Positions 19,387-28,107 are shown, counted from the stretch's first letter. The stretch: DNA of 64,000 nt from Mycolicibacterium sp. YH-1 (GCF_022557175.1 NZ_CP092915.1:6076001-6140000), one strand, 5' to 3'. The notes: generated by a model not told the origin, from the letters alone. Numbers and translations are program-made.

Positions 19387-20064
19387 TTGATTCCCGATCC
19401 GACTAAGCCCGAGTTCGCGGTGCTGCGATTCGGCGACCGGCGGGTCCCGCGGGCTCTGCGCGACATCCCCGCCTCGACGGTGACCGCACCGGCCGACATC
19501 GACGCGGTGACCGGGTGCCGACGTGTCATCGTCGTGGGCTCCGACGCCGATCTGGCCGCAGTGTTGACCCGCCTGCTCCGCACCGACCGGCTCGACGTCG
19601 AACTCGCCTACCTGCCACGATGGCGTACCGCGGCGACCCGCGCCTACGGGTTGCCCACCGGGTGGCGGGCGGCCCGGCTGGCCCGAGCGGGCACCGCACA
19701 CCGGGTGCCGCTGATCCGCGATGACGGCGGCCACGCCCTGGTGGGTGCGGCACTGTGGGTGGGCGCGACCGAGTTCGACAGCGGCGCGCCGACGGCGAGC
19801 CTGCACGGTGAGGCTGTCGTCGACGACACCGTGCTCTTCGATGGCGAGGTGACCGCCATCCGCGTCGAACCGATGCGGATGCAGCCGGGGCTGCGAGCCG
19901 CCGCACTCAGCAGACGCATGCGGCCCACGCGGTGGGTGAGCGGACGCGCCGCGCAGCTCGGGACGCCAGGAGCGTTCGTGGTGCGCGACGACGAGACGGT
20001 CAATCGATCGATGCGCCGGTCGACGTTCTACCGGCACACGACCGGCTGGCTGGCCGTGCGCTGA
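19387..20064 (+). CDS. conserved mycobacterial protein of the Rv0358 type
   Basis: A 225-residue soluble protein with no signal or membrane segment. An N-terminal Rossmann-like part (CRRVIVVGSDADLAAVLTRLLRTDRLDVELAYLP) recalls nucleotide- or lipid-kinase-like folds (the start of diacylglycerol-kinase catalytic domains looks similar), but the C-terminal half (about 120-225) has no recognised motif. Start TTG is supported by GAGGAG five bases upstream. It lies 11 bases from the following protease gene, as Rv0358-Rv0359 do in M. tuberculosis. Function unknown. Confidence 0.8.
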   Translation: MIPDPTKPEFAVLRFGDRRVPRALRDIPASTVTAPADIDAVTGCRRVIVVGSDADLAAVLTRLLRTDRLDVELAYLPRWRTAATRAYGLPTGWRAARLARAGTAHRVPLIRDDGGHALVGAALWVGATEFDSGAPTASLHGEAVVDDTVLFDGEVTAIRVEPMRMQPGLRAAALSRRMRPTRWVSGRAAQLGTPGAFVVRDDETVNRSMRRSTFYRHTTGWLAVR

Positions 20065-20075
20065 CGTAGCTTCAT

Positions 20076-20858
20076 GTGGTGAACATCCGCCCGCTGCACC
20101 AGTCGGTGCGCCCAAGCCCGATCTTTCTCGCGATCGTGGGGATCACGGCGATCGGCGGCGTCATCGCCTGGTTCGCGGGCATGTACCGGACTCCCCTGGC
20201 CTACGTCGGCGTGTTCGTCTTCGTCATCTTCGGGTGGCTGGTGTCGTTGTGTCTGCACGAGTTCGGCCACGCGTTCACGGCGTGGCGGTTCGGCGACCAC
20301 GATGTCGAGGTCCGCGGGTATCTCACCCTCAACCCGCTGAAGTACTCGAACCCCATGCTGTCGCTGGGCCTGCCGGTGCTGTTCATCGCGCTTGGCGGGA
20401 TTGGGCTTCCCGGCGGCGCGGTGTACGTGCGCACATCGTGGATGACCAAGCGCCAGCGGACACAGGTGAGCCTCGCGGGCCCGGCGGCCAACGTGGCGCT
20501 CGCCGTGCTGCTGCTCACCCTGACCCGGCTGCTGTACGACGCCGACCACTCGGTGTTCTGGGCCGGTGTCGCATTCCTCGGCTTCCTGCAGGTGACCGCG
20601 GTGATCCTGAACCTGCTGCCGATTCCTGGGCTGGACGGTTATGGGGCGCTCGAACCACATCTGGCGCCCGACACGGCCCGCAGGCTCGAACCCGTCAAGG
20701 CGTGGGGCTTCATCATCCTGGTGGTGCTGCTGATCACGCCGCTGCTCAACCAGTGGTTCTTCTCGGTGGTGTTCTGGTTCTTCGACCCGTCCGGTGTGCC
20801 GAGCTTCCTGGTCGGCGACGGTAGCGGACTGACCAGATTCTGGTCGGCCTGGCTGTAG
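20076..20858 (+). CDS. site-2-protease family (M50) membrane metalloprotease, Rv0359 type
   Basis: A 260-residue integral membrane protein with about five to six helices. The zinc site is HEFGH in the second helix (CLHEFGHAFTAWRFG) and the third ligand is in the late NLLPIPGLDGYGALEPH. These are the S2P signatures for cleavage of a substrate within the membrane. The central GGIGLPGGAVYVR and SLAGPAANVALA match the Rv0359/YwhC-like subgroup without a PDZ domain. GTG at 20076 (or 20079) is the start. Co-transcribed with the preceding gene. Substrate unknown. Confidence 0.9.
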   Translation: MVNIRPLHQSVRPSPIFLAIVGITAIGGVIAWFAGMYRTPLAYVGVFVFVIFGWLVSLCLHEFGHAFTAWRFGDHDVEVRGYLTLNPLKYSNPMLSLGLPVLFIALGGIGLPGGAVYVRTSWMTKRQRTQVSLAGPAANVALAVLLLTLTRLLYDADHSVFWAGVAFLGFLQVTAVILNLLPIPGLDGYGALEPHLAPDTARRLEPVKAWGFIILVVLLITPLLNQWFFSVVFWFFDPSGVPSFLVGDGSGLTRFWSAWL

Positions 20859-20866
20859 GACGTATT

Positions 20867-20896
20867 GCAATACATGCGTGTTTACGCATATATTGC
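20867..20896. promoter_or_regulatory. SmtB/ArsR-type operator of the zinc exporter gene
   Basis: GCAATACATGCGT (20867-20879) and ACGCATATATTGC (20884-20896) form a 13-base inverted repeat with one mismatch and a four-base spacer, ending 4 bases before the start codon. Shape and AT content fit operators of SmtB/ArsR zinc sensors. In M. smegmatis the zinc exporter gene zitA, in the same chromosomal context, is reported to be controlled by SmtB; the assignment here is by that analogy. Confidence 0.75.
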
Positions 20897-20900
20897 TGGC

Positions 20901-21800
20901 ATGGGTTCAGGTCACGATCACAACCACGGCGGCGCCGACGTCCGTGTGAGCAGGATGCTCATCGCGGCAGGCGTGCTGGCCGTCTTCTTCGTCGTCGAAC
21001 TGAGCACCGCGCTGCTGATCAACTCGATCGCACTGCTCGCCGACGCGGGCCACATGTTGACCGACCTGGTCGCGATGTTCATGGGGCTGACGGCGGTTCT
21101 GCTGGCCAAGCACGGCCCCGCATCAGCCGCCAGGACCTACGGCTGGCATCGCGCCGAGGTGTTCACCGCCGTCGCCAATGCCGCGCTGCTGCTCGGCGTC
21201 GCCGGTTTCATCCTCTACGAGGCATTCGAGCGTCTCGGCGACGCACCCGACGTGCCCGGCGTCCCGATGATCGTGGTGGCCCTTGCCGGACTGGCAGCCA
21301 ACCTGGTCGTCGTCCTGCTGCTGCGCTCGCAGTCCGAGAGCAGCCTCGCGGTCAAGGGCGCCTACATGGAGGTCATGGCCGACACCGTCGGCAGCATCGG
21401 CGTCCTGATCGCGGGCATCGTCACGGTGACCACGTCCTGGCCCTACGCCGACATCGTCGTCGCGGTCCTTGTCGCGCTCTGGGTGCTGCCGCGAGCCTTC
21501 TCGCTGGCCCGGGCGGCCCTGCGAATCCTGTCGGAGTCGTCACCGAGCCATATCGACGTCGACGAGCTGCGCACCGCCCTGGCCGCCGTCGACGGCGTGA
21601 CCGGCGTGCACGACCTGCACGTGTGGACGCTGGTACCCGGCCGCGATATGGCGACCGCGCACGTCACGTGCAGCGGCGACGCGGTACAGGTGCTGGAGGG
21701 CGCGCGTGCCGTGCTGGCCGCACGCGGCCTCGAACACGCCACGGTTCAGGTGGAGCCGCCCGAGAACGCGGGCGACTGCGACGAGCACACCCACTGCTGA
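20901..21800 (+). CDS. zitA: cation diffusion facilitator zinc exporter (ZitA-like)
   Basis: A 299-residue CDF transporter with a His-rich start (MGSGHDHNHGG), six membrane helices and a C-terminal cytoplasmic domain ending in a Cys/His tail (CDEHTHC). The helix-2 metal site is DAGHMLTD (H-x3-D). In helix 5 the usual H-x3-D is E-x3-D (MEVMADTVGS). It should export Zn2+ using the proton gradient. The frame extends upstream, but that extension would be encoded by the operator palindrome, so ATG 20901 is used. It sits between the Rv0359 and Rv0360c counterparts, where M. tuberculosis has no transporter but M. smegmatis has zitA. Confidence 0.93.
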   Translation: MGSGHDHNHGGADVRVSRMLIAAGVLAVFFVVELSTALLINSIALLADAGHMLTDLVAMFMGLTAVLLAKHGPASAARTYGWHRAEVFTAVANAALLLGVAGFILYEAFERLGDAPDVPGVPMIVVALAGLAANLVVVLLLRSQSESSLAVKGAYMEVMADTVGSIGVLIAGIVTVTTSWPYADIVVAVLVALWVLPRAFSLARAALRILSESSPSHIDVDELRTALAAVDGVTGVHDLHVWTLVPGRDMATAHVTCSGDAVQVLEGARAVLAARGLEHATVQVEPPENAGDCDEHTHC

Positions 21801-21809
21801 CCGGGTCGG

Positions 21810-22226
21810 TCAGGCGAGGCCCAGCTGCGCACGCGCGCTCGGATCGCAGTCGTCCAGCAGGTCGACACACCGCGCGACCTCATCGGTCTCACCGATCGCG
21901 TCAGCGGCCCGAGCCAGGGCCGCGACGCAGCGCAGGAAGCCACGGTTGGGCTCGTGGGCGAACGGCACCGGGCCGAAGCCCTTCCATCCGTTACGACGCA
22001 ACTGGTCCAGGCCTCGGTGGTAGCCGGTCCTGGCGTAGGCGTACGCCGTGATCGCCCTGTCGTCATCGAGGGCTTGTTCGGCCAATATCGCCCACGCCAC
22101 CGAAGCCGTCGGATGCGCGGCCGCGACGATCGATGGGTTCTCGTCTGCGGCCAACGCCGCCTCTACCTCGGTGTCACCAGGCAGCAGTACTGGCTCTGGC
22201 CCCAGAAGGTCACCCATTCGCGTCAT
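21810..22226 (-). CDS. DUF3151 family protein (Rv0360c type)
   Basis: A 138-residue soluble helical protein. The family pattern is visible in ALAADENPSIVAAAHPTASVAWAILAEQAL, then AYARTGYHRGLDQLRRNGWKGFGPVPF and a closing CVDLLDDCDP. Starting at MTRMGDLLGPE gives the length of M. tuberculosis Rv0360c; longer readings overlap the divergent gene's promoter. Function unknown; the TPR-like helical look suggests protein contacts. It converges on the zinc exporter gene with 9 bases between the stops. Confidence 0.85.
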   Translation of the reverse strand: MTRMGDLLGPEPVLLPGDTEVEAALAADENPSIVAAAHPTASVAWAILAEQALDDDRAITAYAYARTGYHRGLDQLRRNGWKGFGPVPFAHEPNRGFLRCVAALARAADAIGETDEVARCVDLLDDCDPSARAQLGLA

Positions 22227-22325
22227 GGGCCTATTGTGCCGTGCGGGCCCAGGCGTGGTCGCAGGCGATGCCCGATTCGGGTGGATAAGCTCAGCTGGAC
22301 CGTTTCGAGGAGGATTGAGACTCAC

Positions 22326-23138
22326 ATGTCGAACCCATCGGGGCCCGACGGGGACCAGCAGTACCCCTCAGACGACGAGCCCACCGCCGCACCCGAATCC
22401 GAGGCGATGACTGAGGCCTTCCCAGCCGCAAGAAACCCCGCCACCGAAACTCACGGTGCCGGCGCCACACCGGACGAGTCCCCGGAGCGGCGCTTCACCG
22501 CGCCGTCACCGTCGGATGCCGGACAGACCCAGATCATCGGCACGGTGCACGAACCCGCCACCGAGATCATCTCCGTGCCCGAACAACCCGCGGACGTCGC
22601 CGCCGCGTCGGCGTTCACCGAGCCGATCGCGCACTCGAACGTGGCTGGGCCACAGGTCATTCCGGGCCGCGGCGGCGCGCCCAAGCCGCCCGGCAGTCGG
22701 CGCAGCTGGGGCTGGGTCGTCGCGGTCGTCCTGGTGATCGGCGCGCTGGTGGCGCTCGCGATCCTCGGCACCGTCCTATTGACGCGCGACGACGCTCCGA
22801 AGGTGTCGCAGCAGGACATGGTGAAGCAGACCATCCAGAACTTCGACACCGCCATCCAGAAGGGTGATCTGGCGACGCTGCGCAGCATCACGTGCGGTGA
22901 CACGGCCGTCAGCTACGTCCAGTACAACGACGCACAGTGGCGCGACATCCACGCCAGGGTGGCCGCGGCCCGTCAGTACCCGGTGGTGGCCAGCGTCGAC
23001 CAGGTGGTGGTCAACGGGTCGCACGCCGAGGCGAACGTGACGTCGTTCATGGCGTACGACCCGGCGACCCGATCAAGCCGGTCCTTCGATCTGGAGTTCC
23101 GCGACGACCAGTGGAAGATCTGCCAGGCCCCCCAGTAG
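22326..23138 (+). CDS. membrane protein of the Rv0361 type
   Basis: A 270-residue protein with a long disordered acidic/proline-rich cytoplasmic part (about 1-130), one membrane helix (WGWVVAVVLVIGALVALAIL) and an extracytoplasmic domain of about 110 residues, with a Cys in the first helix region (LRSITCGDTAV) and a final WKICQAP. The same outer-domain plan occurs in the gene at 2133-2588. AGGAGG stands 12 bases before the ATG at 22326. It matches Rv0361 in position and orientation. Function unknown; phosphorylation targets of Ser/Thr kinases often have such heads, but that is only a guess. Confidence 0.82.
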   Translation: MSNPSGPDGDQQYPSDDEPTAAPESEAMTEAFPAARNPATETHGAGATPDESPERRFTAPSPSDAGQTQIIGTVHEPATEIISVPEQPADVAAASAFTEPIAHSNVAGPQVIPGRGGAPKPPGSRRSWGWVVAVVLVIGALVALAILGTVLLTRDDAPKVSQQDMVKQTIQNFDTAIQKGDLATLRSITCGDTAVSYVQYNDAQWRDIHARVAAARQYPVVASVDQVVVNGSHAEANVTSFMAYDPATRSSRSFDLEFRDDQWKICQAPQ

Positions 23139-23142
23139 TTGT

Positions 23143-23191
23143 GATTTCGGCGCGTTTTGGAGCGGTCACCGCTCCAAAACGCGCCGAAATC
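23143..23191. terminator. perfect 24-base palindrome between convergent genes (bidirectional terminator)
   Basis: The arms at 23143-23166 and 23168-23191 are perfectly complementary over 24 bases, separated by one base. The stem core is GCGCGTTTTGGAGCGGT. It fills most of the 64 bases between the stop of the Rv0361-type gene (+) and the stop of fba (-), so one structure can end transcription from both sides. There is no clear U-tract on either strand. Confidence 0.8.
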
Positions 23192-23202
23192 GCTGGGGAA
23201 AG

Positions 23203-24240
23203 CTAGCCGGCGGAGACGCTGCGGCCGCTGCTGTGCAGGTCGTTGCAGGCTTCGATGACGCGCTCGGTCATCGAGGCCTCAGCCTTCTTCAGGTAGCTGC
23301 GCGGGTCGTAGACCTTCTTGTTGCCGACCTCGCCGTCGACCTTCAGGACGCCGTCGTAGTTGGCGAACATGTGCGCGGCGATGGGCCGGGTGAAGGCGTA
23401 CTGCGTGTCGGTGTCGACGTTCATCTTCACGACGCCGTACTTCAGCGAGTCCTCGATCTCGGACTTCAGCGAGCCCGAACCTCCGTGGAAGACGAAGTCG
23501 AACGGCTTGGAGCCCTCGGCAAGTCCGAGCTTGGAGGCAGCCACCTGCTGGCCCTGCTGCAGGATGTCGGGGCGCAGCTGCACGTTGCCGGGCTTGTAGA
23601 CGCCGTGGACGTTGCCGAACGTCGCGGCCAGCAGGTACTTGCCGTGCTCGCCGACGCCGAGCGCGTCGATGGTCTTCTCGAAGTCCTCGGGTGTGGTGTA
23701 GAGCTTGTCGTTGATCTCGGCCTCGACGCCGTCCTCTTCGCCACCGACCACGCCGATCTCGATCTCAAGGATGATCTTGGCCTCGGCCGACAGCTTCAGC
23801 AGCTCCTTGGCGATCTCGAGGTTCTCATCGATCGGCACCGCCGAACCGTCCCACATGTGCGACTGGAAAAGCGGGTTCTGGCCCTTGGCGACGCGCTCGG
23901 CCGAGATGGCCAGCAGCGGACGGACGAAACCGTCGAGCTTGTCCTTGGGGCAGTGATCGGTGTGCAGCGCGACGGTGATCGGGTACTTGGCGGCCACCAC
24001 ATGCGCGAACTCGGCCAGCGCCGTGGCACCCGTGACCATGTCCTTCACCCCGAGTCCGGAGCCGAATTCGGCGCCACCGGTCGAGAACTGGATGATGCCG
24101 TCGCTGCCCGCGTCGGCGAAACCCTTGATCGCGGCGTTGATGCTCTCGGATCCGACACAGTTGATGGCCGGGAACGCGAAGGAGTGCTCCTTGGCACGGC
24201 CCAGCATCTCGGCGTAGACCTCGGGCGTGGCGATGGGCAT
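23203..24240 (-). CDS. fba: class II fructose-1,6-bisphosphate aldolase
   Basis: Zinc-dependent aldolase of glycolysis and gluconeogenesis, 345 residues (M. tuberculosis Fba 344). The metal and substrate motifs are present: HTDHCPKDKLDGF (catalytic Asp and Zn-binding His), ATFGNVHGVYKPGNVQL (Zn-binding His), FVFHGGSGSLKSE (Zn-binding His and phosphate loop) and NVDTDTQYAFTRP. A strong AGGAGG lies before the ATG at 24240; longer in-frame readings are unnecessary. Position corresponds to Rv0363c. Confidence 0.98.
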   Translation of the reverse strand: MPIATPEVYAEMLGRAKEHSFAFPAINCVGSESINAAIKGFADAGSDGIIQFSTGGAEFGSGLGVKDMVTGATALAEFAHVVAAKYPITVALHTDHCPKDKLDGFVRPLLAISAERVAKGQNPLFQSHMWDGSAVPIDENLEIAKELLKLSAEAKIILEIEIGVVGGEEDGVEAEINDKLYTTPEDFEKTIDALGVGEHGKYLLAATFGNVHGVYKPGNVQLRPDILQQGQQVAASKLGLAEGSKPFDFVFHGGSGSLKSEIEDSLKYGVVKMNVDTDTQYAFTRPIAAHMFANYDGVLKVDGEVGNKKVYDPRSYLKKAEASMTERVIEACNDLHSSGRSVSAG

Positions 24241-24315
24241 GGGGATTCCTCCTGGAGTTCCAGCGTCGACCGTGTGACAAGGGCAGTATCTCAACACCCG
24301 CAAGTGGGCGACACC

Positions 24316-25335
24316 TCAGGGTGAGACCGTCAGCACCATCCGGTAGCGGGCCCTGCCGGTGTCCATCGCCTCATAGGCCTCGGCGGCTTGAGACAGCGGT
24401 CGTTCCTCGATGACAGCCCGGACACCCGACAGCACGGCGAAGGCCATGGTCTCCTCGACATCGCGCGACGTACCCGACGGGTGCCCCGACACCGACAATC
24501 CGGAGTTGATCAGGTCGAGCGGGCTGACTGGGATGTTCTCGGGTGTGACGCCGATGGCGACTAGCTCGCCCTCAGGGCCCAGCCCTCCAATGGTCGCGGC
24601 CATGGCCTCGGCATTGTTGGCGGTGGCCAGCACCACGGTCGCGCCACCGAGCTTCCTCAGTTCGGCGGCGACGTCCGATGCCGTGGAGTCGATGTAGTGG
24701 TGGGCGCCCAGCTTCTTGGCCTCGTCGGCCTTGGCAGTACCCCGGCCGATCGCGACCGTCTCGAAGCCCATGGCCCGGGAGAACTGCACCCCGAGGTGGC
24801 CCAGCCCACCGACGCCGAGCACGGCGACCAGGTCGCCGGCCTTTGCCCGGGTGCTCCGGAGCCCGTTGAACGTCGTCACGCCTGCGCATCCCATCGGGGC
24901 GGCCTCGACGAACGACAGGCCGTCGGGGATACGGGCCAGCGCCGTCGCGGGCGCGACGACGGACTCCGCGTAGCCGCCGGGGTAGTGCCAGCTGGGCACC
25001 TGCATGCGCTCGCACTGCATGAAGTGGCCCTGCCGACAGGGGATGCATCGGTTGCAGTTGCCGCCGAACCAGCCGACGGCGACCCGGTCGCCTGTCGCGA
25101 AGTCCTCGACCCCGTCACCGACCTCGACGACCGTGCCCGCGATCTCGTGCCCCAGTGTCAGCGGCCACTGCAGGCCAGGGAAGTGCCCCGCATGGAACTC
25201 GCGGTCGGTGCCGCACACGCCACATGCGGCCACGGCGATTCGGACATGACCCCGTGGTGGCGAACTGGTCTCGACGTCGGTGAGCGTCAGCGAAGCACCA
25301 GCTGAGGCCACGTGTACAGCCTTGTGTGTGGGCAT
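24316..25335 (-). CDS. zinc-dependent alcohol dehydrogenase (MDR superfamily)
   Basis: A 339-residue medium-chain dehydrogenase. The catalytic zinc ligands are in CGVCGTD and GHE; the structural zinc lobe is NCNRCIPCRQGHFMQC. The cofactor-binding Rossmann motif is GVGGLGHLG. The plan matches AdhP/AdhA-type NAD(P)+-dependent alcohol dehydrogenases. It lies 75 bases upstream of fba on the same strand, so the two may be loosely co-transcribed, though fba has its own leader. The start lies 88 bases from the divergent DedA gene. Confidence 0.93.
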   Translation of the reverse strand: MPTHKAVHVASAGASLTLTDVETSSPPRGHVRIAVAACGVCGTDREFHAGHFPGLQWPLTLGHEIAGTVVEVGDGVEDFATGDRVAVGWFGGNCNRCIPCRQGHFMQCERMQVPSWHYPGGYAESVVAPATALARIPDGLSFVEAAPMGCAGVTTFNGLRSTRAKAGDLVAVLGVGGLGHLGVQFSRAMGFETVAIGRGTAKADEAKKLGAHHYIDSTASDVAAELRKLGGATVVLATANNAEAMAATIGGLGPEGELVAIGVTPENIPVSPLDLINSGLSVSGHPSGTSRDVEETMAFAVLSGVRAVIEERPLSQAAEAYEAMDTGRARYRMVLTVSP

Positions 25336-25409
25336 CCGTCGATGCTATTCCGGTCGGCCCCGTCGCGGACCGCAGTTTGCACTACGGCAGAGCACATGCC
25401 TGCCGCCGG

Positions 25410-25415
25410 TATCCT
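25410..25415 (+). promoter_or_regulatory. candidate -10 element of the DedA gene (leaderless start)
   Basis: TATCCT lies 8 bases before the GTG at 25424, matching the TANNNT -10 of mycobacterial SigA promoters at the distance that places transcription start at the start codon. No ribosome-binding sequence is visible in between, which fits a leaderless mRNA. Confidence 0.4.
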
Positions 25416-25423
25416 TGGGCTCC

Positions 25424-26116
25424 GTGACCACCACGAACCTCGCGCTGCTGCCGGATTACATGGATCCGCTGAACCTCATCGGATACTTCGGTGCGTGGGC
25501 GCTGGTCGGCATCCTCGTGGTCGTGTTCGTGGAGTCGGGTGTGCTGTTCCCGATCCTGCCCGGCGACTCGCTGCTCTTCGTGGCCGGCATGCTGGCCGCG
25601 GGCAACGCCGCCCAGGACGTGGCGGCGCAGGCGAATTTCCAGCTGTGGCAGCTGCTGGTGTTCATCCCCATCGCCGCCATCCTCGGCGGCCAGGTCGGCT
25701 ATTGGATCGGTCGAAGCGTCGGCACCTCGATGTTCAAGCCGGACGCGCGCGTCCTCAAGCAGAAGTACCTCGACGAGGCACACGTCTTCTTCGAGGAGCG
25801 TGGCCCCTTCGCCATTGTGCTGGCGCGCTTCGTCCCCATCGTGCGGACGCTGGCACCCATCACAGCGGGTGCCGCCAAGATGAGCTACCCCAAGTTCGCG
25901 CTCTTCAACATCATCGGCGCCGTCGTCTGGGGCGTTGGCCTGACCCTGCTGGGCTTCTGGCTGGGCAGCTTCCAGATCATCCAGAAGCTGCTGGAACCCA
26001 TCTTCATTCTGATCGTGCTGCTGTCGGTGCTGCCGATCTTCCTCGAGTGGTTCAAGCGCCGCCGCGCGGCCAAGCGCGCGGGCATCGCCGGCGAGCCGGC
26101 ACCCGAGCAGTCCTAG
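25424..26116 (+). CDS. DedA-family membrane protein (Rv0364 type)
   Basis: A 230-residue inner-membrane protein with the DedA/SNARE-associated (VTT) domain. The family sequence FxxRFVPxxRTxxPxxAG appears as VLARFVPIVRTLAPITAGAAKM, and the amphipathic re-entrant region as ESGVLFPILPGDSLLFVAGM with the conserved Glu and Asp. DedA proteins act in proton-coupled lipid (undecaprenyl-phosphate or phospholipid) flipping or in membrane homeostasis. GTG at 25424 gives nearly the length of Rv0364 (227). The 3' end overlaps the LLM gene in a shared CTAG. Confidence 0.93.
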   Translation: MTTTNLALLPDYMDPLNLIGYFGAWALVGILVVVFVESGVLFPILPGDSLLFVAGMLAAGNAAQDVAAQANFQLWQLLVFIPIAAILGGQVGYWIGRSVGTSMFKPDARVLKQKYLDEAHVFFEERGPFAIVLARFVPIVRTLAPITAGAAKMSYPKFALFNIIGAVVWGVGLTLLGFWLGSFQIIQKLLEPIFILIVLLSVLPIFLEWFKRRRAAKRAGIAGEPAPEQS

Positions 26117-27018
26117 AGTTCGAGGGCAGCGGCCAGTTCGCGCAGCGCAGGCCGCGGGTCGATCACCGGGCTGTCCCCCAGCACCTGCAGCACGACGTGA
26201 TCGGCCCCCGCGTCGAGGTGCGCCTGGACTGAGGCGGCCGCCTCCTCGACCGCGCCCATGCCGACGAGCGCGCGTGCCAGCCGGTCGGAGCCACCCGGAA
26301 CCAGGTCGGACTCGTCGAAGCCCTGGCGCAGCCACGAGTTCCGGTAGTTCGGCAGGGTGCTGTAGACGTTCAGATGCCCGTGCGCCCATGCCAGCTGTTC
26401 CTCGGCTGTGCCACCGACTGCCACGGCCTGCTCGGAGACGATCCACTTGTCGGGGCCCAAGATGTCGCGCGTGACGCGGGTCTGGGAGGGCAGCACCAGG
26501 TAGGGATGCGCTCCGTCGGCGTCCGTGCCGGACAGTTCGATCATCTTGGGACCGAGCGCGGCGAGAAGCCGGACAGGCCTGCCCGCGCCGGGTTCGATCG
26601 CCTCGGGGACGGCCGCCATCTTCTCCAGATAGCCGCGCATGGTCGCCAACGGCTTGGCATACGTGCCACCCATGCCGTGTTCCACCAGCGGGGCATGGCT
26701 GACGCCGAGTCCGAGAATGAACCGGCGTGGGAACAGCGCACTGATGGTGCGGGCACCCGTCTCGGCGGCCGAGGGGATGCGGACGTGAATGTTGGCGATG
26801 CCGGTGCCGACGACCAGCCGCTCGGTGGCGTTCAGGAACGCCATCGACTGTGTCAGGCACTCCTTGCCCGTCACCTCGGGGATGAAAAGCGAACCAAAGC
26901 CCAGTGATTCGATCTCACGGGCCACCTTGAGTGCATCAGGCATGGCCCACGTCTCGCTGGCCCACCAGACACCGACGCGGCTGGGGAAGTCGATGTCAGG
27001 GCGCTGGGGGGAGGTCAT
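26113..27018 (-). CDS. F420-dependent LLM-class oxidoreductase
   Basis: A 301-residue TIM-barrel protein of the luciferase-like monooxygenase superfamily, in the mycobacterial F420-binding subgroup (resembling TIGR03620 proteins). Visible landmarks are RVGVWWASETWAMPDALKVAREIESLGFGSLFIPE at the start, VGTGIANIHVR in strand 4 and RFILGLGVSHAPLVEHGMGG, which forms the cofactor pocket. It should reduce or oxidise a small organic substrate with F420 or FMN. It is nine bases downstream of the DapB-like dehydrogenase gene on the same strand, so it probably belongs to the same catabolic operon. Confidence 0.9.
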   Translation of the reverse strand: MTSPQRPDIDFPSRVGVWWASETWAMPDALKVAREIESLGFGSLFIPEVTGKECLTQSMAFLNATERLVVGTGIANIHVRIPSAAETGARTISALFPRRFILGLGVSHAPLVEHGMGGTYAKPLATMRGYLEKMAAVPEAIEPGAGRPVRLLAALGPKMIELSGTDADGAHPYLVLPSQTRVTRDILGPDKWIVSEQAVAVGGTAEEQLAWAHGHLNVYSTLPNYRNSWLRQGFDESDLVPGGSDRLARALVGMGAVEEAAASVQAHLDAGADHVVLQVLGDSPVIDPRPALRELAAALEL

Positions 27019-27027
27019 CCCCCGATG

Positions 27028-28107
27028 TTATGCCTTGAACCTTCCGGCGAATCCCCGCAGTGGCACGTCGGCGCTGGTGAGCAGTCCCGGAGGCGCGGCC
27101 ACCACCGAGGCTATGGCGTTGAGCGCGGGCAGGCCGGTGACGGTCATGCCGATCGAGGCGAAGTTCTCGGGGTTGGACAGGTCAACGCCGGGCTTGGGGA
27201 AGATCATGTGCTTGTTGTAGATGCACGGGTCACCCTTGATCTGAGTGATGTAGCAGCCCTTGATATCCCAGCTCGGGTCCGTGTGCGGGGTCATCTGCCA
27301 CTCCAGGTGGGTCTCGACCCTCGGCACACCGTTCACCATGCCCTGGTAGCGGATGTAGTTGCCGCCGAGCGACCCCTTGGGCAGGGTGTACCAGCCCAGG
27401 TCGACGTCCTTGGTGCAGGCGCCGAGTTCGTAGCTGAACTTGACCTCGTCGAGTTCCAGGCCGAAGCAATCGGCCATCATCAGCACGCTGTCGGCGAAGA
27501 CGCGGGTGTACTTCTCCAACTTGCCCGGGATCGACGGATCGTCAACAGGCAGTCCGTAGCCGACCTCGATCCAGGTGTCCTTGCTGTGGTGACACGAGAC
27601 GTCGACCGACTCGATGGTGGTGACGTTCTCGATCTCGGCGACATCGGCCGAGCACACCACACCGAGGATCTGGTTGACCCCCGGGTTCATTCCGGTGCCG
27701 TAGAAGGTGGACCCGCCGCGCTCACACGCCTGCGCCAGCAGCTGTGTCACCGGCATGCCCGAGGGATGCGGGTGGTTGGTGTCGCGGTGCCAGCCGGTGA
27801 TCCAGTCGGCGGTGGTGACGATGTTGATACCGGCCTCGAGCACCTTGACGTAGAGGTCCTCATCCGGAAAGACACCATGGAACGTCAGCACATCGGGTTT
27901 GGCGGCGATGATCTCATCCACCGAACCCGTGGCGATAACCCCGATCGGTGGTAGGCCCACGATCTCGCCGGCGTCACGACCGACCTTGTCGGGCGAGTAG
28001 CAGTGCAGCCCAACCAGTTCGAGGTCGGTGCGGTTGCCGATCCGCTTGATCATCTCGGAGCCGACGTTGCCCGTCGCCACCTGAAAGACACGTATGGGTG
28101 AATTCAT
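27028..28107 (-). CDS. DapB-fold NAD(P)H-dependent dehydrogenase
   Basis: A 359-residue protein with an N-terminal Rossmann domain of the dihydrodipicolinate-reductase fold (IRVFQVATGNVGSEMIKRI) and a large C-terminal domain (about 130-345). The second half contains HGVFPDEDLY, NIVTTADWITGW and TGMNPG. Mycobacteria have many such proteins, often annotated as dihydrodipicolinate reductase or as 2,4-diaminopentanoate/amine dehydrogenase-like; it is not the lysine-pathway DapB. The start ATG 28107 has GAGG just upstream, and that sequence includes the stop codon of the Rieske gene, so translation is probably coupled. Confidence 0.85.
   Translation of the reverse strand: MNSPIRVFQVATGNVGSEMIKRIGNRTDLELVGLHCYSPDKVGRDAGEIVGLPPIGVIATGSVDEIIAAKPDVLTFHGVFPDEDLYVKVLEAGINIVTTADWITGWHRDTNHPHPSGMPVTQLLAQACERGGSTFYGTGMNPGVNQILGVVCSADVAEIENVTTIESVDVSCHHSKDTWIEVGYGLPVDDPSIPGKLEKYTRVFADSVLMMADCFGLELDEVKFSYELGACTKDVDLGWYTLPKGSLGGNYIRYQGMVNGVPRVETHLEWQMTPHTDPSWDIKGCYITQIKGDPCIYNKHMIFPKPGVDLSNPENFASIGMTVTGLPALNAIASVVAAPPGLLTSADVPLRGFAGRFKA

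Noticed and set aside
25382..26860. 492-codon minus-strand frame over DedA and LLM genes
   Set aside because: Translated antisense of DedA fused out of frame with the LLM gene; no family features.
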